Below, one piece after another: positions 43,552 to 53,968 of a stretch of 64,000 bases of DNA. Each line of letters begins with the position of its first letter. Positions within the stretch are counted from its first letter, which is position 1. The notes beneath the pieces were generated by a model. The model made no database searches and was not told where the DNA came from. It was given only the letters and a program-made list of their open reading frames with translations. The position numbers and the translations under genes were made by a program. The stretch comes from Apilactobacillus quenuiae (GTDB taxonomy: Bacteria; Bacillota; Bacilli; Lactobacillales; Lactobacillaceae), in contig NZ_POSN01000003.1 in NCBI RefSeq assembly GCF_002994005.1, positions 1-64,000 on the forward strand, written 5' to 3'.

Positions 43552-44733
43552 ATGAAAGAAGTCGTTGTATTAGGTGGTGGATTTGCTGGTCTTCGTGCCT
43601 GCAGATTACTAGCTAAAAGCAAATTAGATATTAATATTACTTTAGTTAATAATAATGATTATCATTATGACTCAACAGCATTACATACTGTTTCCGCTGG
43701 TACTAGTGCACCAGAGCAAATCACAATGAAAATTGAAAACTGTATTAGCTCTAAAGTTCATTTTATAAAAGATACAGTTAATAATATTGATCATGATAAT
43801 AAAGTTGTTTCATTGAAAGACAATGGTCAAATTAAATTTGACTATCTATTTAATGCACTAGGCTTTGAATCAGAAACATTTGGCACCCCTGGTGTTGATG
43901 AAAATGGATTACAAATTTGGAATATGAAGAGTGGTATTCAAAATATTCAAAAGATTGAAGATAATCTGAAAGAATACCGTAAATCAAAAGATAAAAGTTA
44001 TCTTTCATTTGCAGTCATTGGTGGTGGTTTCACCGGTATCGAATTATTAGGTGAACTTGCATATCAATTACCAAAATGGGCAAAAGAATGTGATTGTGAT
44101 ACTAATGATTTCACTATTACTTGTATTGCTCCAGGCTGCATTCCAATGTTCGATAAAAAATTAGTCGACTTTGCTTTAGATTACTTACATTCTAAAGGTG
44201 TAACCTTTATTATCGATAAAGGTGCTAAAGCTAAGAAGGTTACCGCTGATGGTGTTTATTATGGTGAAGATAATAAATTTGTACCTGCTAAAACAACCTT
44301 CTGGACTACCGGAGTTAAAGGTAGCGATGTAATTAAAGAAGCTGGGTACGATCAAAAACGTAATCGAGTAGTTGTTAACGACACTATGGCATTAGATAAA
44401 TATCCCGATGAATATCTTATCGGTGATGTTTCAGCAGTTATGGATAAAGAAACTAATCGTCCATACCCAACTACTGGTCAAATTTCGATTCAAGAAGCTT
44501 CAATTGCAGTTGCTAATTTAAAGGCTCGTTTAAATAATACAAAGAAAGTTCCATTTAGTTATAAATCACTAGGAACTGTTTGTTCATTAGGTCCTACAAC
44601 TGGAATTGCTGAATTACCTTTAGGTAAGAAAACAATAAAATTAAAAGGACACAAAGTAGCGTTATTAAAACATTTAGTTAGAATGAACACTGCTTTTGAA
44701 ATTGCTGGCGCTAAGTCCGCAATTCAAAATTAA
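43552..44733 (+). CDS. ndh: Type II NADH:quinone oxidoreductase
   Basis: 393 residues. FAD-binding GGGFAGLRACR at 8-18, NAD-binding GGGFTGIELLGEL near 160 and the FAD-closing YLIGDVSAV are in the usual order. It oxidises NADH without proton pumping and passes electrons to menaquinone at the membrane surface through C-terminal amphipathic segments. 17 bp upstream of cydA in the same direction, so it feeds the bd oxidase encoded next. Ribosome-binding site AAGGGGAT. Confidence 0.95.
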   Translation: MKEVVVLGGGFAGLRACRLLAKSKLDINITLVNNNDYHYDSTALHTVSAGTSAPEQITMKIENCISSKVHFIKDTVNNIDHDNKVVSLKDNGQIKFDYLFNALGFESETFGTPGVDENGLQIWNMKSGIQNIQKIEDNLKEYRKSKDKSYLSFAVIGGGFTGIELLGELAYQLPKWAKECDCDTNDFTITCIAPGCIPMFDKKLVDFALDYLHSKGVTFIIDKGAKAKKVTADGVYYGEDNKFVPAKTTFWTTGVKGSDVIKEAGYDQKRNRVVVNDTMALDKYPDEYLIGDVSAVMDKETNRPYPTTGQISIQEASIAVANLKARLNNTKKVPFSYKSLGTVCSLGPTTGIAELPLGKKTIKLKGHKVALLKHLVRMNTAFEIAGAKSAIQN

Positions 44734-44750
44734 GGGGGAAAATATAAATA

Positions 44751-46187
44751 ATGTTTGATTTCGCATTAAACGTTCTACCGTTTGCACGTTTTCAATTTGC
44801 AATGACAACTATTTTCCATTATTTCTTTATTCCAATGTCTATTGGAATTGGTTTGTCAGTATGTATTATGGAAACAATGTATGCAATCACTAAAAACAAA
44901 ATTTATCAAACTATGACGAAATTTTGGGGAAGAATTTTTCTACTTGCTTTCGCTGTAGGTGTTGTTACTGGATTAATTCAAGAATTCCAATTTGGGATGA
45001 ATTGGTCACAATATGCAAGGTTTATGGGTGACATTTTTGGTGCACCACTTGCAATTGAAGCCCTATTAGCATTCTTCCTAGAATCAACATTCCTAGGAGT
45101 ATGGATGTTCACATGGGACAAATTCAAACCTGCATGGCATGCATTAATGATTTGGTTAGTTTTCCTAGCTTCAACCGCATCTGCTTTATGGATTCTAACC
45201 GCTAACTCATTTATGCAACATCCTGTTGGCTATAAATTAGCCTCTTCTGGGCATGTAGAAATGACTAGTTTTAAAGCTTTGCTTACTAATCAACAATTAT
45301 GGTATGAATTTCCTCACGTTATCTCAAGTTGTATTGTTACTGGTTCATTCATTGTTGCTGGTACTTCTGCTTGGATGATTTTCCGTAAAAAGTCAGTTGG
45401 ATTTTTCAGAAAGTCGATGCGTCTTGGCTTAGTCCTTGGAATTGTGGGTTGTTTAGGTGCCGTTACTTCTGGTGACTTACAATCAGGTTATCTAATTAAA
45501 GATCAACCAATGAAGTTTGCTGCATCTGAAGGTATTTATAATCATACCGAAAATCCTGCTCCTTGGTCTGTGTTCCAATTAACTAATACCAAGGAACATA
45601 AAGCATATGGAAAAATTGAAGTTCCATACATGTTAAGTTTCCTTTCTTATCATAAATTTAGCGGATCTGTTGCTGGGATGGATGAAGCTAACCGAGCTTT
45701 ACACAAGCAATATGATGGTAAATTTGGTAAAAATATGGACTATTCACTTAATGTAAATGTGCTATTCTTTGCATTTAGATTAATGGCTGCTGGCTTTGGT
45801 GGTCTAACATTTATTGCACTACTAGGACTATGGTTCTCAAGAAGAAGAAAGAATACGATTATAAAACAAAAGTGGTTAACATTTATCTTATTCTTAGCTA
45901 CTTTTGCTCCATTCGTTATTAATACTGGTGGTTGGTTATTTACCGAACTTGGTCGTGATCCTTGGGTTGTTTATGGTTTACTACCAATCGCAAAAGCGGT
46001 CTCACCAAGTACAAGTACTGCTTCAGTCATCTTTACGATTATTGTTTACTTCTTACTATTCGTAACGCTCGCTAGTTGCATGGTATTCTATGCCAAAAAA
46101 TCCTTATACAAAGGACCAGAAAGTATCGATAAAACCATCGATTACGATAATGATGATCCATTTTCTAAGGAGGCCTTTAACAAATGA
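44751..46187 (+). CDS. cydA: Cytochrome bd oxidase subunit I
   Basis: 478 residues, nine helices. The N-terminal ARFQFAMTTIFHYFFIPMSI carries the heme-ligand His23. Conserved segments include GFQFGMNWSQYARFMGDIFG-like residues, EFPHVISS and GRDPWVVYGLLP near the quinol side. The periplasmic Q loop is the short form typical of Gram-positive bacteria. It oxidises menaquinol and reduces O2 to water, and needs heme, which lactobacilli usually import. Overlaps cydB by 4 bp. Confidence 0.97.
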   Translation: MFDFALNVLPFARFQFAMTTIFHYFFIPMSIGIGLSVCIMETMYAITKNKIYQTMTKFWGRIFLLAFAVGVVTGLIQEFQFGMNWSQYARFMGDIFGAPLAIEALLAFFLESTFLGVWMFTWDKFKPAWHALMIWLVFLASTASALWILTANSFMQHPVGYKLASSGHVEMTSFKALLTNQQLWYEFPHVISSCIVTGSFIVAGTSAWMIFRKKSVGFFRKSMRLGLVLGIVGCLGAVTSGDLQSGYLIKDQPMKFAASEGIYNHTENPAPWSVFQLTNTKEHKAYGKIEVPYMLSFLSYHKFSGSVAGMDEANRALHKQYDGKFGKNMDYSLNVNVLFFAFRLMAAGFGGLTFIALLGLWFSRRRKNTIIKQKWLTFILFLATFAPFVINTGGWLFTELGRDPWVVYGLLPIAKAVSPSTSTASVIFTIIVYFLLFVTLASCMVFYAKKSLYKGPESIDKTIDYDNDDPFSKEAFNK

Positions 46188-47212
46188 GTTTCTTACAATT
46201 TTTATGGTATGCAGTAATTTGTTTCCTATTTATTATGTTTTTAGTCCTCGATGGAGCTGATTTTGGTGCTGGGATGGCAGCTAAGTTATTAGCATTTCGT
46301 CCTGCTGAAAGTAATATGATTGTTAGATCAATTAGTCCCCATTGGGATGGAAACGAAGTATTTCTAGTTGCAGCTGGTGGATCAATGTTTGCTACAATGC
46401 CATTTTGGTATGCTAGTCTATTCTCTGGATTCTATCTATTATTATTCTTAGTGCTAGTATCATTAATCTTTAGAGGAGTAGCATTTGAATTCAACAATGT
46501 TGCTGAAACTCCTAAGGGTAAAAATGCATGGATGTGGGCAACCGCTATTAGTAGTACTACTGCTCCATTCTTACTTGGAATGTTATTTACAGCGATGATT
46601 CAACCCGTTCCAATGGATAATCACGGAAATATTTTCGTAGGCTTATTCAACGTTATTAATCCCCTTTCAATTTTAGGTGGCATTGCAGTTACTGCATTAT
46701 GCTTATATCAAGGACTACATTTCTTTACCCTACATGCAAATGGAATTATGAGATACCGCGCTGCTAGTTTAGCAGGTAACTTATATTGGGCTGCTTATCC
46801 TGTCGAAGTATTATTCGCAATTGCATTGTTCTTTGAAACTAATTTCTTCGAAGACCATTTATTAGGAACATTATTATTATTAGTACTAATCGTCTTAACA
46901 ACTGCTTGGGGACATTTATCAACTGGATTACACAAGGAAGTCCAAGCATACATTGCGAACTCATTAACCATTACGTTTGTAGTTATGTTAATATTTGTTG
47001 GCTTATTCCCACATGTATTAATTGCACAAAATCCGGTTAACTCACTATTAATTAAAAACGTTTCTTCTTCTCCACTTACTTTAACTGTAGTTACCATTGT
47101 TTTATGTATTTTACTACCAATTCTAACTGCATACTTCATCTGGAGTTATGTAATTCAATGGAAGCGTCATGATTTATCAGAATTCGAAAACACTGACAAA
47201 GGTGCCTACTAG
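46184..47212 (+). CDS. cydB: Cytochrome bd oxidase subunit II
   Basis: 342 residues, nine helices. Signature LVLDGADFGAGM near the N-terminus and the SPHWDGNEVFLVAAGGSMFA segment are complete. Forms the membrane heterodimer with CydA. Start overlaps the cydA stop (ATGA) with AGGAGG in the cydA end. 26 bp upstream of the exporter gene. Confidence 0.97.
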   Translation: MSFLQFLWYAVICFLFIMFLVLDGADFGAGMAAKLLAFRPAESNMIVRSISPHWDGNEVFLVAAGGSMFATMPFWYASLFSGFYLLLFLVLVSLIFRGVAFEFNNVAETPKGKNAWMWATAISSTTAPFLLGMLFTAMIQPVPMDNHGNIFVGLFNVINPLSILGGIAVTALCLYQGLHFFTLHANGIMRYRAASLAGNLYWAAYPVEVLFAIALFFETNFFEDHLLGTLLLLVLIVLTTAWGHLSTGLHKEVQAYIANSLTITFVVMLIFVGLFPHVLIAQNPVNSLLIKNVSSSPLTLTVVTIVLCILLPILTAYFIWSYVIQWKRHDLSEFENTDKGAY

Positions 47213-47238
47213 AATTCCATATCGGGAGGAATCTTCAT

Positions 47239-48978
47239 ATGTTTAATAAAAAATTAATGACAATTCCCGGTATCAAAAAACTAATTATTAAAATTAGCAT
47301 ATTAGCAGTCATTCAAGCATTATCAATTATTGCTGAAGCATGGTTTTTATCAAGAGCTTTAGTTAATGCATGGATGCTTAAAAAAGTAACAGCATCGATT
47401 TATCCAATGCTGTTCTTTTTTATTGCTTTCATAATTAGATATTTGATTACTAGAATTGAAAATCAAATCACTGATAATTTTTCAGACAAAGCTAGTAATG
47501 ATTTAAAAAGAGCTTTATTAGAAAAGACCTTTGAGTTAGGTCCACAATCGGTTGCTAAATTAGGTTCTGGTCAAATCATTACCATTGCACTTGAGGGAAT
47601 TGATCAAATCAAGAATTATTTAAATCTAATTATTTTGAAAACATTAAATTTGGCAATTATTCCATGGATCATTTTAGTAGCTGTATTCTTCGTAAATGCT
47701 TTGTCTGGATTGGTTCTTTTATTAGTATTCCCTATTATAATTTACTTTATGATTATTTTAGGTATCGCTGCTCGTAAAAAATCAGATCAACAATATTTAA
47801 ACTTTTCTAAAATGTCGAATAACTTTATCAATACGCTTCGTGGCCTAAAAACCTTAAAGTTGTTTGGATTAAGTAAAATTTATGGTAAAAACATTTTTCG
47901 GGTTTCTGAAAATTATCGTAAATCTACAATGGAAGTTCTAAAGATAGCCTTATTATCTACTTTTACATTAGACTTTATGACTACCATTTCAATTGCGATT
48001 GTAGCTGTAATATTGGGAGTTAGATTAATTAACGGTTCAGTACTACTATTCCCTGCTTTATTCGCATTAATTACTGCTCCTGATTATTTCTTACCATTAA
48101 GAGATTATGGTAATGATTATCATGCCACCTTAGATGGTAAAAATGCCCTAGATCATCTAACCAGCATTTTAAATACTACTTCACCAGCAGCTCAAAAACA
48201 ATTGAATAATTTCAATAGTTGGAATCAACAATCGACGTTAAAAGCTGATCATTTGTCTTTTAAATATGATAAGGAAAATAATCAAGGGGTAAAAGACGTC
48301 TCATTTAATCTTACTGGTAATTTAAAAGTTGGGATTGTCGGACAATCTGGTTCCGGTAAGTCTACCATGTTGAACTTGTTAGGTGGCTGGCTACAACCAG
48401 AAGATAAAGATAACTTCAAGATTAATGGTGAAAAAACTGATAGTTTAGCACAATTTGCTTGGCAAAAACATCTTAGTTATATTCCACAAAATCCATATTT
48501 GTTTTCTGGAACAATTGCTGAAAACATTGCTTTTTACACCCCTAATGCCAGCAAAGATGATATTAAAAAAGCTGCTGAAAGTGCTGGATTATCAGAATTT
48601 ATTAATTCATTAAAAGATGGTCTTGATACTATTATTGGCCGTGGTGGTCGTGGAGTTTCTGGAGGACAAGCGCAAAGAATTGCATTAGCCAGAGTCCTAT
48701 TAGATGATAAACGTGAAATTATACTGCTAGATGAGCCTACTGCGCATTTAGATATTGAAACGGAATACGAGTTAAAACAAACGATGTTACCAATTTTTAA
48801 AAATCATTTAGTAATCTTCGCTACTCATCGTCTCCACTGGATGAACGAAATGGATTATATTTTAGTAATGGAAAATGGTAAATTAGTTGAACAAGGTAAG
48901 CCTAAAGACTTATTGAAACAATCAGGTAAATATCGCCAATTAGTTGATGAAATCGGAGGTGAAAATAATAATGCGTAA
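47239..48978 (+). CDS. cydD: ABC exporter subunit CydD (bd oxidase assembly)
   Basis: 579 residues: six-helix export domain (1-310) and ATPase with Walker A GQSGSGKST, Q-loop YIPQNPYLFSG, signature VSGGQAQR, Walker B ILLDEPTAH and switch ATHRLHW. With the following gene it makes the CydDC heterodimer, which exports cysteine/glutathione and is needed to assemble cytochrome bd. The C/D naming follows order after cydAB and could be swapped. Ribosome-binding site GGGAGGAAT. Confidence 0.93.
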   Translation: MFNKKLMTIPGIKKLIIKISILAVIQALSIIAEAWFLSRALVNAWMLKKVTASIYPMLFFFIAFIIRYLITRIENQITDNFSDKASNDLKRALLEKTFELGPQSVAKLGSGQIITIALEGIDQIKNYLNLIILKTLNLAIIPWIILVAVFFVNALSGLVLLLVFPIIIYFMIILGIAARKKSDQQYLNFSKMSNNFINTLRGLKTLKLFGLSKIYGKNIFRVSENYRKSTMEVLKIALLSTFTLDFMTTISIAIVAVILGVRLINGSVLLFPALFALITAPDYFLPLRDYGNDYHATLDGKNALDHLTSILNTTSPAAQKQLNNFNSWNQQSTLKADHLSFKYDKENNQGVKDVSFNLTGNLKVGIVGQSGSGKSTMLNLLGGWLQPEDKDNFKINGEKTDSLAQFAWQKHLSYIPQNPYLFSGTIAENIAFYTPNASKDDIKKAAESAGLSEFINSLKDGLDTIIGRGGRGVSGGQAQRIALARVLLDDKREIILLDEPTAHLDIETEYELKQTMLPIFKNHLVIFATHRLHWMNEMDYILVMENGKLVEQGKPKDLLKQSGKYRQLVDEIGGENNNA

Positions 48979-50716
48979 TTTTTTTAATAAGGATACATGG
49001 ATTAAACCATATTTAAAAAAGGACAAAAAATTATTGTTCACTGCTTTTAGTCTTGGAATTGTTACAATTATTTGTTCAATTGGACTAATGTTTGTGGCTG
49101 GCTATTTAATCAGTCGTTCGGCTACTAGGCCATACAATATTTTAATTGTTTATATTCCAGTCATTTTAGCGCAAGCATTTGGAACTGGTCGTCCAGTATT
49201 TCAATATTTAGAACAACTTACATCCCATAACTGGGTGTTAGGAGTAGTTTCTAAACTACGTCAGCGTTTATATATAACTTTAGAAAAAGGGGCTGACTTT
49301 GTTGGTGAGCGTTTTAAATTAGGAAATTTACTGGGTGTCTTATCAGATGACTTAGAACATCTAGAAGATCTATATTTAAAAACTATTTTCCCCATTATCA
49401 CTTCATATGTAACTGGAATTATTATCATTATTTTATTAGGGATTGTTAGTATTCCATACGCATTATTTATGTTTGTTTGCTTTGCAGTCATCCTCTTAGT
49501 AATGCCAATCATTTCAGTCATTATTTTTGGTAAAGCTAAAAAATATGAAAAAAATTTAGTCGCTAATAATTATCAAAATTTAACTGATGCTACCTTAGGG
49601 GTTACCGATTGGATGATTTCAGGACGTAAAACTGATTTTATTGGCGAAGGCACTAAGAATGATCAAAAATTAGCTAAATCTAGAAATAAGGTTGATCATT
49701 TTGAATGGAATCGTGACTTTGCGTTACGTGGCATGATTGGAATTATCATTGTTGGATCGATTATTTGGGGTAATCTTTATCTAAATGATTCTCAATCGAT
49801 TTCTAATTACATTGCTGCCTTTGTTTTAGGAGTTTTCCCATTATTAGATACATTTATTCCTGTATCACAGGCTATGGAAAACTGGCCGATTTATAAAGAA
49901 TCAGTCAATCGTTTAAATGGTTTATCTAATAAATTGGATAAAGCAGAAAATAATGATAACGAAGCCAATTTTGATAATAATATTAACAGCATTAGCATGA
50001 ATGACGTTTCATTTAAATATGCTGATGATAATTCAGCCATTTTAAATAACATTTCTCTGAATGTTAAACAGGGGCAAAAATTAGCAATTATTGGTCCTAG
50101 TGGGGTTGGTAAAACAACATTGCTTCAATTATTGCTAGGTAGTATTAATCCAACCAAAGGTGAAGTAAAGTTAAATAATGTTAAGGTCACTACTCTCAAA
50201 AATAATCGTTCTAATATTTTTAGTGTTTTAGATCAGAAACCTTTCTTATTCGATACCACCATCATTAATAATGTAATGATTGGTAACGAACAAGCTACTT
50301 TTGCAGAAGCTAAGCAAGCATTAGCTGAAGTTGGATTGGCAGATTATATTGAAACTCTGCCAAAACAATATGATACCGATATTGATGAAAGTGGTATTAA
50401 ATTGTCCGGTGGTCAACGTCAACGTTTAGCCATTGCTAGGATCTTGCTACAAGACAATCCGATTGTTTTGTTAGACGAACCCACTGTTGGATTAGATCCA
50501 ATCACTGAAAATAATTTGATTAATACTTTGAATCGAGTGTTAAAAAATAAAACCATTATTTGGGTAACTCATCATTTACAAGGATTATCAACCATGGATG
50601 AAGTTATTTTCTTACAAAAAGGAACCATCCAAATGGATGGCTCCCCTGATGAGTTATATAAGAATAATGAAAAATACCGTAAACTTTATCAAATGGATCA
50701 AGGCATTGAAAATTAA
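48971..50716 (+). CDS. cydC: ABC exporter subunit CydC (bd oxidase assembly)
   Basis: 581 residues from the ATG at 48971, with GGAGGTGAAAATAAT before it, overlapping cydD by 8 bp. An in-frame start nine codons upstream is inside cydD and lacks a site. Six-helix domain, then ATPase with GPSGVGKTT, FSVLDQKPFLFD, LSGGQRQR, IVLLDEPTVG and VTHHLQG. Partner of CydD. It ends convergent with the polyprenyl synthase gene; the two stop codons overlap by four bases. Confidence 0.93.
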   Translation: MRNFFNKDTWIKPYLKKDKKLLFTAFSLGIVTIICSIGLMFVAGYLISRSATRPYNILIVYIPVILAQAFGTGRPVFQYLEQLTSHNWVLGVVSKLRQRLYITLEKGADFVGERFKLGNLLGVLSDDLEHLEDLYLKTIFPIITSYVTGIIIIILLGIVSIPYALFMFVCFAVILLVMPIISVIIFGKAKKYEKNLVANNYQNLTDATLGVTDWMISGRKTDFIGEGTKNDQKLAKSRNKVDHFEWNRDFALRGMIGIIIVGSIIWGNLYLNDSQSISNYIAAFVLGVFPLLDTFIPVSQAMENWPIYKESVNRLNGLSNKLDKAENNDNEANFDNNINSISMNDVSFKYADDNSAILNNISLNVKQGQKLAIIGPSGVGKTTLLQLLLGSINPTKGEVKLNNVKVTTLKNNRSNIFSVLDQKPFLFDTTIINNVMIGNEQATFAEAKQALAEVGLADYIETLPKQYDTDIDESGIKLSGGQRQRLAIARILLQDNPIVLLDEPTVGLDPITENNLINTLNRVLKNKTIIWVTHHLQGLSTMDEVIFLQKGTIQMDGSPDELYKNNEKYRKLYQMDQGIEN

Positions 50717-51687
50717 TTGAACAACTTATTAACCAATTTTAATAATACTTTTCTAGCATTGTTATTTGGTAATTGATTAATCATTTTTTCAATCGACCGA
50801 TGATACTCATCCATCTTGGCATGTGTTTTATTCAAAGATCCACTTTCTTTTACAATAACTTTAACTTGAATTAGATCAGCTCTTTTGAGTTGGTCTTTTT
50901 TATTTAGAATTGCAAAAAGTTCATCATGATAAACCGTTTGCATTGCATAAATCACCGGTAAAGTATAAACACCATCTAAGATATCATTTAAAATTGGTTT
51001 ACCGGCTTCTTCTTCAGTGTCTTCAAAGTCAATTAAATCATCACGCAATTGAAAGGCAATCCCAAATTCTGAACCGATTTGTTCAGATAACTGAATAATT
51101 TTTTTATCTGCTTTTGAAATAATTGCTCCATTACCAGCTGCTATTTTAAATAAATCTGCAGTTTTGCCTTGCACAGCTGCCAAATATTGTTCTTCAGTTC
51201 TTTTAGGATTAAATTTAGTTTCATTCTGACGCAACTCACCATCAATAATTCCTTCAATCCCACTAACATTATATTTAATGTCGCTTTTACTAGGTAGCGT
51301 GTCTAATACCAAATGAAAATATTTAACGAATAAATAATCACCTAAATAAATGGAAGTGCGTTCACCAAATTTGTAATTCAAACTAGTAACCCCACGGCGC
51401 AAGTCAGACTTATCAATAACATCATCATGAACTAGTGATGCTAAATGAATTAATTCTACTGATGCAGCAACTTTTTCGAAGTAATCATCTTCATCTTTTT
51501 GAGTGCCAAATTCAGTAAATAACATCAAAAAAGCAGCTCGCAACATTTTACCACTACCATTAATTAATTCATTAATGCTTTTCTTGAAATCATCGTCATC
51601 AATTTGAACTTGCTGTTTCATGATTCTTTCTATATTTTTTAACCTTTTTTCTAATTCAGGCCTTTGCTTCCATAATCGCAGATCCAT
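50713..51687 (-). CDS. Polyprenyl diphosphate synthase (trans-type)
   Basis: 324 residues, all-helical. First Asp-rich motif HDDVIDKSDLRRG (DDxxD at 88-92) and second DDLIDF (216-221), with GKMLRAA and GKTADLF. It builds the C35-C45 isoprenoid chain for menaquinone from IPP. Location beside cyd and a menA-like gene fits the side-chain role; heptaprenyl versus other length cannot be read. No separate small subunit gene is seen. Ribosome-binding site AGGGGTATTTT. Confidence 0.93.
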   Translation of the reverse strand: MDLRLWKQRPELEKRLKNIERIMKQQVQIDDDDFKKSINELINGSGKMLRAAFLMLFTEFGTQKDEDDYFEKVAASVELIHLASLVHDDVIDKSDLRRGVTSLNYKFGERTSIYLGDYLFVKYFHLVLDTLPSKSDIKYNVSGIEGIIDGELRQNETKFNPKRTEEQYLAAVQGKTADLFKIAAGNGAIISKADKKIIQLSEQIGSEFGIAFQLRDDLIDFEDTEEEAGKPILNDILDGVYTLPVIYAMQTVYHDELFAILNKKDQLKRADLIQVKVIVKESGSLNKTHAKMDEYHRSIEKMINQLPNNNARKVLLKLVNKLFN

Positions 51688-51894
51688 AAAATACCCCTAT
51701 TTCAAACTCGTTTATTATATTTCACAATTTTACAACTTTTACAAATTCATATCCAGTAATCATTTATTAAGAATCTAAATTTTAAAGAAATAATAAAGCA
51801 TTAAGCTAATTGACTATACCTTTATCTAAAAAATAGTTAGAATGTGTATTGTACGATGTATTTTTATACAAAAAATCGAAAAGGAATGATTTAA

Positions 51895-52623
51895 ATGCGA
51901 ATCGGAGTTACCGCAGATATTATTTTAAGTCAAAATCAAACCTTCAGACAACGTGAAGGCCATTTTGCACAACGCACATTAATGAATTGCCTTTTGGCTA
52001 ATAATATCACTCCCGTTATTTTGCCAGTTGCTAAACCAGAAATGGCAGCCGACTTATTAGAAACTGTTGACGGAGTGATCTTAACGGGCGGTCCAGATGT
52101 ATTACCAGCCTTCTATGGTGAAGAACCAATTAAAGAAATTGGCACTACATATGAACCTCGTGATCAATTTGAATTAGCTTTAGTAAAACAGGCTGTTCAA
52201 ATGAAGAAACCCATTTTGGCTATTTGTCGTGGACTACAAATTGTTAATGTTGCCTTGGGTGGAACTTTATATCAAGATATTGATACACAATTTACACCCA
52301 AAGATAATATGAGAATTTTACAACATTCCCAAAAAGCAATTGGATATGCTCCTATTCATCATATTAACATTGATAATGATTCATCATTAGAAAAAACTTT
52401 TGGTAAGCGTGCATTTGTTAATTCATTCCATCATGAAGCAGCTAAAGACGTTGCTCCTAGTTTAAAAGTTGTAGCTAGAGCTGATGATGGTATGATTGAA
52501 GGCCTTGAAAATGATGATAAATCTATTCAATGTGTTCAATGGCATCCAGAAAATATGTGGGACCACTATAAAGATGAAAATCAATTATTTATAGATTTCT
52601 TTAATCGTATTCATACAAAATAA
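51895..52623 (+). CDS. Gamma-glutamyl-GABA hydrolase family protein (peptidase C26)
   Basis: 242 residues. Class I glutamine amidotransferase-like hydrolase: nucleophile Cys111 in AICRGLQIVN, oxyanion region LTGGPDVLP, and His217-Glu219 in QCVQWHPEN. Family cleaves gamma-glutamyl amides such as gamma-Glu-GABA or folate polyglutamates. It is followed by an APC permease 13 bp later, so it probably acts on an imported amino-acid conjugate. Cytoplasmic. Ribosome-binding site AAAGGAATG. Confidence 0.92.
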   Translation: MRIGVTADIILSQNQTFRQREGHFAQRTLMNCLLANNITPVILPVAKPEMAADLLETVDGVILTGGPDVLPAFYGEEPIKEIGTTYEPRDQFELALVKQAVQMKKPILAICRGLQIVNVALGGTLYQDIDTQFTPKDNMRILQHSQKAIGYAPIHHINIDNDSSLEKTFGKRAFVNSFHHEAAKDVAPSLKVVARADDGMIEGLENDDKSIQCVQWHPENMWDHYKDENQLFIDFFNRIHTK

Positions 52624-52636
52624 GGAGTGATATTTA

Positions 52637-53929
52637 ATGCCTCACACGAAAAAGAAACTTAGTTTCTTTAGTATTGTACTTTTAGGAATCAATGCAATTA
52701 TTGGTTCTGGAATATTTTTATTACCTACAGCTGGAATGAAAATATTTGGTCCAGCTAGTATTTTAGTTTTAGTTTTTGATGCATTCTTAGCATTCATGAT
52801 TGGCCTTTGTTTTGCTGAATGTTCCGGGTTATTTGATGAATCCGGTGGTGCATATATTTATGCTAAACATGCTTTTGGTAATTTTATTGGTTATGAAGTG
52901 GGAATTGCTGCTTGGGCCGTTAGAATTATTGCTGAAGCAACTATGTATGTCGCATTTGCAACTGCTTTGGGCGGTTTCTTTCCTGCCTTAAATACATCAT
53001 TAGCTAAAAATATTATTGTTACAATCATGGCAATTGGCTTAATGATTTTAAACTTATCAGGAATTGAAGCTGCATCAGTTTTCAGTAATATTATTACTGT
53101 CGGAAAATTATTACCAATCTTTTTAATAATCATTATTGGTCTCTTCTTTATTCATCCTAGTAATTTTACCCCATTTTTTGTGCCATCATTAACCCATGTA
53201 TCAAATTTTTCTGATGCTACATTAACAATGTTTTATATTTTTACTGGAGTTGAAGGACTAGTGGTAACTGCTGGTGAAATGAGTAATGTTAAGAAAAATT
53301 TACCACGTGCAATTATGGTCGTATTATCAGTGGTAACTATTATTTATATCTTAATTATGGCTGTATGTATTGGTGTGTTAGGAACTAAACTAACACAAAC
53401 ATCAGTTCCATTACAGGCTGCTTTAACTGCTATGATTGGTAAAGTTGGTAGTTACATCGTAGTTGCAGGCTCAGTACTATCAATTGGCGGAATTTGTATT
53501 GCATCATCATTCATCACACCACGCTCAACTGAAGCCCTTGCAGATAATGGAATTTTGCCAAAAGCATTCAGTAAGAAAAATAGAAAAAATGCTCCTTATA
53601 TTTCAATTATTGTAAATGCTATTTTAATTTTAGCTTTATCATATTCAGGAACATTTACTTACTTAGCACAAATTAGTGCCATTTCAAGATTTGCTCAATT
53701 TATTCCTACTATTATTGCTGTTATGGTATTTAGAAAGACAATGAAAAATCAGCCTAGAGCCTTTAAATTACCTTTAGGTTACACCATTCCAATCATTGCT
53801 TTAGCAATCTCATTATGGTTAATCTTTAATACTAAGGTTAACTTATTAATATTTGGTTTTGGTGCTCTAGTCATTGCATTGCCATTCTACTTCTTAACTC
53901 GTGGCTTTCGCAAAAGAAAAATGAATTAA
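52637..53929 (+). CDS. APC family amino acid permease
   Basis: 430 residues, 12 helices. N-terminal FSIVLLGINAIIGSGIFLLP and YIYAKHAFGNFIGYEVGIAA motifs and FTGVEGLVVTAGEMSNVKKN are typical of amino acid/polyamine/organocation carriers. Substrate uncertain. Operon with the C26 hydrolase (13-bp gap). Ribosome-binding site AAGGAGTGA. Confidence 0.92.
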   Translation: MPHTKKKLSFFSIVLLGINAIIGSGIFLLPTAGMKIFGPASILVLVFDAFLAFMIGLCFAECSGLFDESGGAYIYAKHAFGNFIGYEVGIAAWAVRIIAEATMYVAFATALGGFFPALNTSLAKNIIVTIMAIGLMILNLSGIEAASVFSNIITVGKLLPIFLIIIIGLFFIHPSNFTPFFVPSLTHVSNFSDATLTMFYIFTGVEGLVVTAGEMSNVKKNLPRAIMVVLSVVTIIYILIMAVCIGVLGTKLTQTSVPLQAALTAMIGKVGSYIVVAGSVLSIGGICIASSFITPRSTEALADNGILPKAFSKKNRKNAPYISIIVNAILILALSYSGTFTYLAQISAISRFAQFIPTIIAVMVFRKTMKNQPRAFKLPLGYTIPIIALAISLWLIFNTKVNLLIFGFGALVIALPFYFLTRGFRKRKMN

Positions 53930-53935
53930 AATAAT

Positions 53936-53968
53936 AAAAAACTCGAACTTTAACAGTTCGAGTTTTTT
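53936..53968. terminator. Bidirectional terminator
   Basis: A 14-bp stem AAAAAACTCGAACT / AGTTCGAGTTTTTT with a 5-nt loop between the convergent permease and methyltransferase genes. Confidence 0.94.
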
